This document shows positions 43,763-54,338 of a stretch of DNA of 64,000 nt, piece by piece; positions within the stretch are counted from its first letter, which is position 1, and each line of letters starts with the position of its first letter. The DNA is from Ficedula albicollis. Taxonomy: Eukaryota > Chordata > Aves > Passeriformes > Muscicapidae. The notes under the pieces were generated by a model. That model did no database searches and was not told the origin of the DNA. It worked only from the letters and a program-made list of their open reading frames with translations. A program made the translations under genes and the position numbers. The stretch covers positions 77,943-141,942 of the forward strand of contig NW_004775942.1 in NCBI RefSeq assembly GCF_000247815.1, in the 5' to 3' direction.

Positions 43763-44864
43763 TCACCCTAAACTCATTATCAGGTTTGTTGGGTTTCCCT
43801 TTTGGTTTTTTCTGCCCATGATTTCTCTCATTTTGGAGAGGGTAGGTGCCACAGGGGAAAAATCATTCTCAAGCCTCCTGACCCAAAGGAGACAAGAATT
43901 CACATGATGAGGTCTGAAAAGGAGGAGGAGGAGCAGGTTTACAGAGCACGGGCGAGGCTGTGACCTGCAGGGGAGCAGCAGGAACCCTCCTGCCTTACAC
44001 CATGGTGCTGGGGGTGGTCACACCAAGCCAGACCTCTCTAAATCCCAGACTGGGAATGAACTGCAGCCCTGCCAAGCTGCCTGCAGAAGTTTGGAGCCCG
44101 GGGAGGGGGACAGCAGGTGGCAGCTTGGTGGCAATGGCACCATTGGGCAGCCTTGGAGGACAGAGCCAGAAGGCCAAGCCATTCCAGCACAGTGAGTGCA
44201 GTTAAGTGTTGCCATATGGCTCCTTTAGCAGAGGAAGAAGCACTCGGGGAGCGAGGCATCCCACTGCTTTTCCTTGAGAATGAACTTCCCATTTCTCCTG
44301 CAAGCGCTGGGAAAACTTGGTGGCTGCAGGAGTTGGCAGTTTGAGGGGGAAAGCCAGCCAGAGGGAATGCAGGAATCCCTCATGGATATTTTATTCTTGT
44401 TTGCTCTGCCTCAGCCACCCTCCAGGGCATTTCTAAGGGTGGAAAGCCTGAGGTGGATCAGGCAGGGGGAGGAAAAAGTCATTATCAGTGATGGGTGTAA
44501 AAGCCATGCCAGGTGTGGAGGGAGGGAGAAGAGGATTTTGCTGCTGGCCAAAGTGCTTTGACCTGTTAGAAACCATTGTGACCAGAAAAGCAGATTTGAA
44601 CAGTTGGATTTCCTGCAGGGCTTTTGATAGAAGTCAGGAGGAGAGTAGGCAAATATTTTCCAGCAAGGGCAGGAAAGAAAACAGTAGGATTTTCTGCTTC
44701 ATTTAGCAAATCCATTGCTTTTGTCCCCAGCCTGCCTTAACCCTTTCACCTCCACTAACTGACCTGCTGGCAAAATTTTTGCTTCAGTGCTTGTCTCTTT
44801 GCAGATGGAGAATGAAAGGCAAAAAAATGGGCAAAAATCAGAGCCTGGGTAGCAAGGTTTAGTC
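43763..44864. other. Unannotated sequence
   Basis: No gene recognised. Contains a partial CTCF-like core at about 44110. Confidence 0.5.
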
Positions 44865-44935
44865 ACGGGTTTGGCAGTGCAAGGCTGGACCCGGTGATCT
44901 TAGAGGGCTTTTCCAACTTTAGTGATCCCAAGAGG
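44865..44935 (+). mobile_element. CR1 tail remnant
   Basis: GTCACGGGTTTGGCAGTGCA, TGATCTTAGAGGGCTTTTCC, AACTTTAGTGATCCC match the second CR1 tail type. Confidence 0.65.
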
Positions 44936-45581
44936 CTGGGAAAACAGCAGCTCTGGTGTCAGAGCATTCCTCAGCAGAGAGGAGAGTGTTTGTGGGGGGC
45001 TCCTTTGGGGGAGAGCATCCTTTGCTGAGCGGGCCCTGGGGAAAGGCTGGGAGCTGCAGCAGAGACAGCCGGTGGGTGGGAGGAGGGAAGATGTGGAGCT
45101 TTGCAGCAGGGCAGCAAGAAACACGTGTGTTTGGAGGCTGGGGATCTCTGGGGGCTGGAGGGTGGGATTTGCTTACTTGTAGCACCCAAAGATTTCGCTG
45201 GTAGAAGATTTCTTCTCCCCCATACCAGGCCTGTTCCAGAAGCAAACCCCACAGCTCCCAGTCCGTAGCAAGAGCTCATTGACTCTTTGCTTGGGTTTTA
45301 AATCTCAGCTCTGAAATCACATCAGTGCAGACAATATCTGCTTTAGCCCTTTCTAAAGGGTATTTTTTCAAAAGAGGTTTGCCACCAGGGGTGCTGGTCA
45401 AGAAGGAAGCTTTCAAACCATGGAAACCTAAAAAACAGAAGGAAACAAACAACTGGGAGCAATTAAAGCATTTCCAGCAAGCCACCAGTGTTTGGGGACA
45501 ATACTTCAATGCATGTGGCTGGCAGGATCAAAACTCCAAACCACAGCTCCCACCTTTCACAGTCAGGCTTGGGGATCACAG
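44936..45581. other. Unannotated sequence with shared CR1 flank at right end
   Basis: 45285-45480 is AT-rich and repeat-free. The last 50 bases (AAAACTCCAAACCACAGCTC, TTTCACAGTCAGGCTTGGGG) duplicate the sequence beside the CR1 at 36838. Confidence 0.5.
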
Positions 45582-46080
<499 letters not shown>

Positions 46081-46831
46081 CTGGACTCTCTCCATGTCCT
46101 TCCTGCATCACACTTGTTCTCCCTTTAAGCAAATGCTGGTGCCTGAGCTGTGCTTTTCCTGCTGCATGTCCAGCTGTCCTGTCACCTGTCCGTGGCTTCA
46201 CTGCCACCAGTGTCCCCTGCCAGGTGCCTCTGCACTGCTGTGACTCCCCAGCCAGGGCTGGCACCTCTGCAGGTTTTCCCATGCACTATCCCACACCCAG
46301 CTCTCCCTTGGCATTATTATTCCCACAACATGGAGCTCCTCTCCCACCGATTCTCTCTTCCCTCTGCCTGCCCTGAGGTCCACATGCTCTCCTGTAATTA
46401 TGGTAGCCACCACTGGCTCAGCCAGTGGCACAGAAAGCCACCAGACCACACAGTCCACGTATGCAGGGCGTGGTTTCGGAGAGACTCTGGGCCAGCTCAG
46501 CTTGGTCTGAGAGCCAGGAGAAAATTCCAAAGCTGCCAGGGTGGGAGGCATCTGTGAACTTCAGAGAGAGGCAGGCAGGTGTGATTCATTCCAGCTGGAG
46601 TTTGTGTGGATGGGCACAGGGACAATCTGCACTGTTTGCATTTGTCCCATGCGTGGTGAAGGGATTCTCGCCCAGGCAAAACACGTCCAGGACACTGTGG
46701 GGTTTTGAAAACAATTAGCAGCATAAATGTTGGGTTTCAACCTGCTGGTTGCTGCTTTTTTTTCTGTCTCCCCATTCATCACAGCGTCCCATAAAGTAAT
46801 TTACTTGAAAAATTAGGGGATGCTCCACCTT
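46081..46831. other. Unannotated sequence
   Basis: Nothing recognised beyond short open frames. Confidence 0.5.
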
Positions 46832-46922
46832 GGAGGTTGGAGCAACCTGGGGTGGTGGGAAGTGTCGGGGGTAGAACTGGATGGGCTTGAGGGTCCCTGC
46901 CAACCCAAACATTCTGTGATGA
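46832..46922 (+). mobile_element. CR1 tail, degraded
   Basis: TTGGAGCAACCTGGGGTGGT, GGGAAGTGTC, TGGATGGGCTTGAGGGTCCC, CCAACCCAAACATTCTGTGA. Confidence 0.75.
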
Positions 46923-47029
46923 TGGCACGACCTGGGAGCTGTCCCTGCTGCGCTGGTGGCACCCAATGCCCTGCTGCAGTGGCTGGCTGGGAGCAGCTCT
47001 GTGATCTGCGAGGGGCTGTGCAATCGTGG

Positions 47030-47145
47030 CAAGAGATCCCGCAGATAATCGCCTTCCACGGCGGAAATATTCCACTTATTTTTATCCTCGTTTCCTGTCT
47101 GTCAGCCAGTTAATTATCCCTCAGAGGACTTTCTCTGTCAGTCTT
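47030..47145. promoter_or_regulatory. Candidate conserved non-coding block
   Basis: CGCAGATAATCGCCTTCCAC, GGCGGAAATATTCCACTTAT, TTTTATCCTCGTTTCC and AGTTAATTATCCC give a mixed CpG and AT-rich texture with no repeat match. Motif-level suspicion only. Confidence 0.25.
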
Positions 47146-47256
47146 TTTTGGGAAGGAAACTTGGCGAGTGCTGCCTGAACGTCCATGTCCATTTAAGCCA
47201 GAACAGTGGAGTCAATTTTAGTACCTTCTGGAGAAAAAGACCTTTTTCTTCCCCTA

Positions 47257-47875
<619 letters not shown>

Positions 47876-48377
47876 TTTTGGTGAGGCTGTGGTTGTTTTT
47901 CCCTGTGTGTCAAGCTGCCAGTAACAGTTTTCCTGCCTGGATCTTCTCTTCCATGATGCACATGCAAGCAGCCTTCTCTGCAGGGGGAGTGTGAAGAGAA
48001 GGCTCTTGAACTCCAGAATATCCATGCATTACATATTACCTGGATGGACACCTGGGCTTGCTCCAGACCTGCTCGTCCAGAGCTGGGGCCATCCCTCTGC
48101 TCTCCTGATCATCAGCCTCCTTAGTGGATGTCCTTGAGGAAGCATTTAAAAATGCAAACCATTTCTGTTGCCGTAGCAACCACTCTTCTGGAAATGGGGG
48201 TAAAACGTGGCTCCTGGGAGGTCAGAGCTGCTTCCTGAGAGGTGCTGGGTGCTGGTGGCAGGAGCACAGGGCACAGACACCTTTCCCAGCTCCCTGGCTG
48301 CCGGAGTCCCACTGATTCCCAAGGGGAACAGCTTGGGCTGAATCCACAGGTATTTCTTGTGGCCACCACCACTGGCT
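47876..48377. other. Unannotated sequence containing RFX site
   Basis: Repeat-free; the stretch around 48140-48190 also has AAAAATGCAAAC, close to an octamer. No gene recognised. Confidence 0.45.
48167..48180. promoter_or_regulatory. RFX X-box-like site
   Basis: GTTGCCGTAGCAAC is a full match to the X-box consensus GTNRCC(N0-3)RGYAAC bound by RFX factors, which drive ciliary and immune genes in vertebrates. An imperfect palindrome of this quality is uncommon by chance, but no promoter or first exon is visible beside it. Confidence 0.45.
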
Positions 48378-48480
48378 CTGAGCAGCCTAGCCTAGTGGAA
48401 GGTGTCCCTGCCCGTGGCAAGCAGGGCAACGAGATGGGCTTCAAGGTCCTTCCCAGCTCAAACCATTCTGGAATTCCACA
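48378..48480 (+). mobile_element. CR1 LINE 3' tail
   Basis: AGCAGCCTAGCCTAGTGGAA, GGTGTCCCTGCCCGTGGCAA, TTCAAGGTCCTTCCCAGCTC, AAACCATTCTGGAATTCC. Confidence 0.87.
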
Positions 48481-49559
48481 ATCGCTCAGGCTCCTGCAGT
48501 CCTGAGCTGGTTTCATGTCTAACCCAGTCTGCAGCCCAAGGAGCTCTCCAGATGGGCAACCAAGACTGAATTTTCTCATGGCTGCCATGTGAAAACATGG
48601 GCTGTGGCGGCTGCATCCTCCCTGCTGTCACCTGCCCCCTTGCCACGCACTTGCAGGGAGCAGATCCCACGGTTGCCAGCTCTTGCAGAGACAGGGGACT
48701 CACACAGTGCCCTCCACGCTGTGCCTGGGGTGAGGCACTGCAGTTCTCTTGTTCAGCATTCCCATCACGGCAGGGGGAACCTGTCCAGCCTCCTGAAGCT
48801 GCAGAGTCAAGTGGGAATGCAGCAAAGTGCTGGCAGCAAACCCACTGCAACCCTCACCTGCTTCCAGAGCCGCAGCTGGCAGATGGTCGAGATCCCTGGA
48901 TTAATCCCAGGCAGTTTGGGAAGACTTTTCATGGAGATAGATAGGGAAAGTTGAGTTATCCTTTTCGGATGTTGGCAGTCAAAGATGTTGAGCCTGTGGA
49001 TTCTGGAATTGTGTGCTAGGAGGGATCAGGGAGGGACTGAGTGTTTCAGCACCTCCAGAAGCCCACGCCAAACGAGATGGGTGCTTTGTAATATGTCACC
49101 TCTGCAGTGCCTGTGTCCTGAACTCAAATGGCCTCTGGATCAAACCCAAGGGACAGGCTGCCAAGGTTGGCATTGTGCTGCTGGAATTGCCCTCCCGGGT
49201 CTTATCTTTATGGGATGGTGTCTCCTGGTCTGGGCATTGCCTCAGGGTGTAGTGATATCTGTTCATCTTTAAAACCATCAGACAAAGTAGGACAAGCTGC
49301 TTCCTCTCTCAGGCACCTCAAATATTTGGGATTTCTCTTGTCCATCCGGACTCTTGCATTACCTCCTAAGAAGACAGTTTTCCTAGTGCAGGTTGGTGGA
49401 AATTCCCATAAAGCTAAAGAAGGGCATCAGGACTCTACTCCTAATTGATTTGGCTTCTGTCTCTCACGGGGCTTCACCAGACATTCAATGCACCAAAATT
49501 TTGCCTGGAGCAGCTCCTTCCCCGTCTCCAGAGATTATTTCCAGTCTGGTCTGATGCCG
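48481..49559. other. Unannotated sequence
   Basis: No gene or repeat recognised. Confidence 0.45.
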
Positions 49560-49760
49560 AGGCACAGATAGGCAGAGCTTGGAAGCCACCCAAGCGCTCG
49601 CAGCTCGCCGGGTTGGGGAGCGTGAGTGAATCAGAGCCGTGGGATGCGCTGCGCTGCCCGTGGGACGTGCGAGGCACGGAGCGCTCCTGCTCCTTCCTCT
49701 GCGGCGCCTGGCGGGGAGCACGGCGCCCAGGGGGCTCCTGCAGAGCGCTGAGGGCATCTC
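49560..49760. other. CpG-dense block beside ERV fragment
   Basis: About 19 CpG in roughly 170 bases (AAGCGCTCGCAGCTCGCCGG, GATGCGCTGCGCTGCCCGTG, CTGCGGCGCCTGGCGGGGAG), the densest CpG in the window. Both strands are open here (plus 49445-49846, minus 49485-49940) but neither product is recognisable. It could be a small CpG island, a GC-rich exon, or internal ERV sequence, since on the minus strand it follows the ERV leader. Confidence 0.5.
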
Positions 49761-49800
49761 CAAAGGCTCCTTCTTGCCTGGAAATACCACTTTTATCCAG

Positions 49801-50176
49801 TTACTCTCGAGTCTCTGTACCAGTCCTGGTGGTTCCTGGGCTCTGATACTTTCTTTGCCCCGACCTGGAGTGCCAGCAGGAGTTGGGCATTCCTCCTGTC
49901 CAGGGGTTTTCCAGATGCCTTGATGTCCCATCTGGGTCACCAGAACTGATGCCTGGAAAGAAACCTGGAACGGAGACTAGACAGGGCAAAAGGAATAAAA
50001 CAGGTGTTTATTGAGAGGACTCACTTTGGGCAGTGCAAGAGCCAGGCCAGGGCTACACCCAAATCAAGTCCAGGATGGATCCTGGTCACGAGTCATCACA
50101 CTTTTAGAAGTTTTGGTTCATCTGCACATTGGGGTCAATTATCCAACCACAGCCCCACGCTATAAAGTCTCAGCCT
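49801..50176 (-). mobile_element. ERV leader plus truncated LTR, tandem copy
   Basis: Near-identical to 50178-50553 (period 377; two differences noticed, CAGGGG/CAAGGG and CACGC/CAGGC). It comprises leader sequence 49801-49949 and the first part of the LTR from TGCCTGG at 49950 to GTCTCAGCC at 50176, where it breaks off without the distal U3. Confidence 0.9.
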
Positions 50177-50177
50177 G

Positions 50178-50746
50178 TTACTCTCGAGTCTCTGTACCAG
50201 TCCTGGTGGTTCCTGGGCTCTGATACTTTCTTTGCCCCGACCTGGAGTGCCAGCAGGAGTTGGGCATTCCTCCTGTCCAAGGGTTTTCCAGATGCCTTGA
50301 TGTCCCATCTGGGTCACCAGAACTGATGCCTGGAAAGAAACCTGGAACGGAGACTAGACAGGGCAAAAGGAATAAAACAGGTGTTTATTGAGAGGACTCA
50401 CTTTGGGCAGTGCAAGAGCCAGGCCAGGGCTACACCCAAATCAAGTCCAGGATGGATCCTGGTCACGAGTCATCACACTTTTAGAAGTTTTGGTTCATCT
50501 GCACATTGGGGTCAATTATCCAACCACAGCCCCAGGCTATAAAGTCTCAGCCCTCTGGCTTCCCCCTTTCCCTTGCTGCTGTTTCTGCTTTGTGGGTACT
50601 GGGTGTCCTTGGTTCTCTAGCTGGGAAGGGATTGTTTTGTCTAACTACCCTGTGAAGAGAACTTACTACCACCTAATATGAAGTTTCAGAGTTACACACT
50701 AAGCAGCAGGGATTCTGAAAAAATATAAAGGCTAAAACCCAAGGCA
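50178..50746 (-). mobile_element. ERV fragment: 5' LTR and leader, minus strand
   Basis: The LTR is 50327-50746 (420 bases; TGCCTGG...CAAGGCA), same family as 43340-43762. Reading the minus strand, six bases after the LTR comes TGGTGACCCAGATGGGAC (50302-50319), which resembles the tRNA-Trp primer-binding site of alpharetroviruses in its first nine bases. The leader continues to 50178, then the duplicated block follows. The TATA motif seen in the solo LTR reads TCTAAAAG here and in the truncated copy. No gag, pol or env is recognisable; the element is broken. Confidence 0.88.
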
Positions 50747-51179
50747 TCAACCTCATCTCTCTTGTGCCTGCAGGGTGCTGAGTTAGCACCTCTCCATCCG
50801 GTGGGGATTCCTGCTGAGAGCTGGGAGTGGGAGGGAAGCCTTTCCTGAGGAAGGAGCCAGCTGTGACCCCTCTGAGATGCTGTTGGGGTGGCAGTGGTGT
50901 GGCAGCATCCGTGTCCTGCAATGCATTCCTGGGAAATTCCCTCTCAGGACATACTGCATCTGCTTGCTCCTGAGTGAAACCCCCCGTCCTGCACTGTCCA
51001 GCCGTGCTCTTATCCCTGCCCTTTTCCAAGGGATGGCTGCAGTGGCCCCATGGGCTCACATGGATTTGTCCCTGGAAGCTTTTTAAGCCGTGCCTGTGGG
51101 CTTTAGTCAATGTACCTGTGGTTAAATACACCGCTATTCGATGTCACCATTTAGTCTTGGAGGGTTTGTGTTGAGGAAT
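50747..51179. other. Unannotated sequence
   Basis: Flank of the ERV LTR; nothing recognised. Confidence 0.5.
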
Positions 51180-51295
51180 TCTTGATCTGCGGGAATCATG
51201 GAAGTTGGAAAAGCCCTCCCAGCCCAGCCCAGTGCTGCCAAACCCACTACTGAACCATGTCCCCAGGTGCCACATCCACACATTCCTGGACACGA
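51180..51295 (-). mobile_element. CR1-like tail, degraded
   Basis: ATCATGGAAGTTGGAAAAGC, CCAGTGCTGCCAAACCCACT, CTGAACCATGTCCCCAGGTG, CCACATCCACACATTCCTGG correspond to the second CR1 tail type on the minus strand. Confidence 0.65.
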
Positions 51296-53387
51296 ACCAG
51301 CAGTGCTGCTGGCTTCCAACCAGTCAAGATTTTAGTTTTTGCTCCCTGAAACACATGGTTCTCCTTTCCTTGCAGGACAGGGCTAGTTTTGTCTTGGGAA
51401 CAGCAATCCATGTTATTGCTCATCCCTACCAGCATGAGGGAGATTTGGTTTGACTTTCAGCTGAGTCTTGGACCTGTTCTAATTTGGATAGGGTGATGTT
51501 GGCTCTGCCAAAGATGGTCTTCACACAAAAACACATCTTCAGGCGCTTGTGCCTGAATGGGGCCCATTAATTTATTTTCCATTTATAGACCAGCTTTATG
51601 CTCATCTTTAAAAAGCAAAAAGCTCATTAATGAGGCATTTTCTTGCCCAAATGCAGCAGCATCACTGACTCCTACGCAGAGGTGCTGCCACCCACAGCCT
51701 AAGCCATGGACTGATGTCTAGTTTGAGCCTCTGCCCCCTGGCTTTGGCTCCTCTGACCTCCTCCTTAGACAGAATTAGACTTGATTTTAGTCAAGGTGAG
51801 ATATGAGCAAGTTGAAAGTTCAATAAACATCCAACTGATACCACAAGCCTGGGTAGATGGAGCCACAATGCCTTTAATTGATTAGGGATTTTTTTTTTCT
51901 TTCCAATGAAGGGAGCCAACCTGAGAATTGCTGTAGACATTTCAGGTGGGTTGGGAACAGGATGAACAACAGGATGTGTTCAGAGGTGAACAGAAGCGCT
52001 CAGGGATTCGGTTTGGAACCGATTTAATTAATGCAGCTGACTTCATTCATATCTTTCCTAATCAGCTGGGCTCACATGGAGGAGCATATGGATCACTTCT
52101 GCAGCTGAGACAGTGGAGAGCATGGGGGAGAGGACCTGGCTGTCCCACAGGGAGGATGGAGCGACCTTGGGGCCCCTCAGGAGAAGCAGTGTGAGATGAT
52201 GTAATGCAGGTAGAGTGTGTTTGCCTCTTTTATCTGTTGACAACATCTCTTTAATCCCTAATAATAAAACTTGGCCCATTTGCTGAGCTCTAACCCGTGT
52301 GAATTGCCACAGGAAGAGGAAGTAGGGTAGAAACTGATTGCAGGATGGCTGTAGGCACAGGAGGATGTTGCTAGTGCAGCCTGGGAGATGGATTTAGCAG
52401 AGAGGGAAGTTTTGCTGCCTCCCTCCGAGGCTTTGGTTAGAGCTTGTCCAGCAAATAGCTCAGGGAGGGCAAGCTGCCAGTGGAAGAGGTGTGGGGGAGC
52501 ACAGAGGGATGCCAAACGGTGGATGGTGGAATTAGAAAGCTGATTGTGGGTGCAGTTTGCAGAGGACACCGTGCCACAGGATGGGAACGCGGGCTGGGCG
52601 TGGAGCAGGAATCCATCAGCGATGCCGTGGAAGCACTGCCATTCCCAGGCAGGAAAACCACTGCCCTGGCGTAGGGGCACGCCTGGAGCAGGCTGGAGGC
52701 TGGCAGGGAGGAGGTGATTGCACCCTGCTGGTTTCACTTTGCTGACTGACTGGCAGCTGTGCCCGCACTTGTCTGCGTGCACGGACATCTCCTGCGACCA
52801 TCTCAGCTGGCTCCCCCTCCAGCCTCTCCAAACCTGTCAGCTCCCTGTGTGCTCCCTTTCCAGCCTGCCACACACGAGCATCATTAAGGCTGTCTAGGCA
52901 AGGAGATGATCCTGCAGGTTTTTGGGGGGGTGGGGGTAATGCTCAGTAATTAATTCACGTAATTCAGCACTCCCAGTGCCAGGGGTAATGCTGGAGCATC
53001 CCTGCATTGGTGGCACTGCTCTCTGCAGGAGGTTTAGGATCAGGACTGCTCACCCTTTGCCTTTGGGGTGAGAAGTGCACTCTCAGCAGTGCTTGGCAAT
53101 TCCCTCTGCCCCGTGGGCTTTCCCACAAAGTGCAGTTGTGATTCCTGTTGCTTCCAAGTGGTTGAGCCAAATTTTTGCAACATGCAAGCACCAGATATTG
53201 TGTTCAGCTCAAAGGTGGTAATGTAAATCTCTTTTTTTTTTTTTTTTGTACCAGGGTTATTACCTCAATCAAATGTTTATTTACATCACACATTGGCAAT
53301 TGCAGGATTGACATCAAGTAATTCACTCCTGGTGTGTAGTGTTAAATGGGATTATTCTTCAGAGTAACTGAGCCTCCTTTGCCCAGA
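51296..53387. other. Unannotated sequence with candidate regulatory blocks
   Basis: 51530-51660 and 52010-52090 are AT-rich and repeat-free. They include a perfect 12-base palindrome CTCATTAATGAG (51623-51634), GGCCCATTAATTTATTTTCC, TTTAATTAATGCAGCTGAC and AATCAGCTGG (two CAGCTG E-boxes). 53230-53340 is similar. No gene recognised. Confidence 0.35.
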
Positions 53388-53555
53388 TTGTTGTGGCTGC
53401 CCCTGGATCCCTGGAAGTGCCTGAGTCAAGGCTGGACAGGGCTTGGAGCAGCCTGGGAAAGTGGAAAGTGCCCCTGCCCATGGCAGGGAGGGGAACTGGG
53501 TGATTTTTAAGGTTCCTTCCAACCCAGACCGTGCTGTGATTCCATGATTCAGTCT
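53388..53555 (+). mobile_element. CR1 LINE 3' tail
   Basis: TTGTGGCTGCCCCTGGATCC, CTGGACAGGGCTTGGAGCAG, CCTGGGAAAGTGGAAAGTGC, TTTTTAAGGTTCCTTCCAAC, TGTGATTCCATGATTC. Confidence 0.93.
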
Positions 53556-54325
53556 GAGATGGAAGGATCAGGATATAGCTGGGCCTGTGTGGCAAATGGA
53601 CACGTCCAGGTAGAGAACTTCAGGCACTAGGAGAGGCAGAGGCAGCAAAGAGGCTTTTTTTTCACTAGGAGAAAGTTTACTAGCAACTTCTGGAAGCAAA
53701 TGGAGGATTTCTGTGCTTCAGGATACACAGCTAAAGGATGCACTTCTCCAAGACACGGATTATTCCTCTGTTTAAGGCAAGGCATAGAAAAAAACTCCGA
53801 GAGTTGCAATCTGCCCTGGATGGATAAAGTGTGTGTACAGACAGCAGGTCATGAGTTTTAGGAGGCCTCATGTTTATCCCTTCAGGTCCTGACACAGGAG
53901 AGTAGAAAGAAACCTCCTGGCAGTGCAAGTGTCTGGGCTCTGTGCTGGGGATGACACAGCTGCACAGATGTGCTCAGACTGCACGCCAAGCACAGGAATC
54001 AGGGGAAAGCTGAGATTCCTGAGCTCTTCCAAGGCTGTGCTTGCATTTCAGCCCATCTCCTGGCAATGGATATGTTTCTCCTTGCCATGGGATCGTGGGG
54101 ATTTCCCTGCAGGGAAGCTGACTGATGTCCCCGTGCATTGCTGGCTGAGCGGGGTGGTTTGTGGCTTCCCCATGCTCAGGAGTTTTGGTCTCCTCCCAAT
54201 TCCTGTGCCAAAGGTGGTCTCCATGGCCTCATCTTCATCCACTCCCATGAGGATCCCTCTCCCTGGCACTGTGAACAACAGAGAGCACATCCCTTGTTTA
54301 ATCTGGTGCCCTCTCGGCCATGGGT
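53556..54325. other. Unannotated sequence
   Basis: No gene or repeat recognised. Confidence 0.5.
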
Positions 54326-54338
54326 CCAGCAGGTGGCA
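54326..54338 (+). promoter_or_regulatory. CTCF-like core motif
   Basis: CCAGCAGGTGGCA fits the CTCF core CCASYAGRKGGCR at all 13 positions. A motif of this length is expected occasionally by chance in GC-rich DNA. Confidence 0.35.

Noticed and set aside
43335..43768. Target-site duplication around the solo LTR at 43340
   Set aside because: The flanking bases CTTAT and TCACC do not match, so an intact integration footprint is not claimed.
44110..44123. CTCF-like ACAGCAGGTGGCA
   Set aside because: It misses a core position and has no other support; 54326 is the better match.
49036..49056. RE1/REST-like TTCAGCACCTCCAGAAG
   Set aside because: The second half-site does not fit the consensus.
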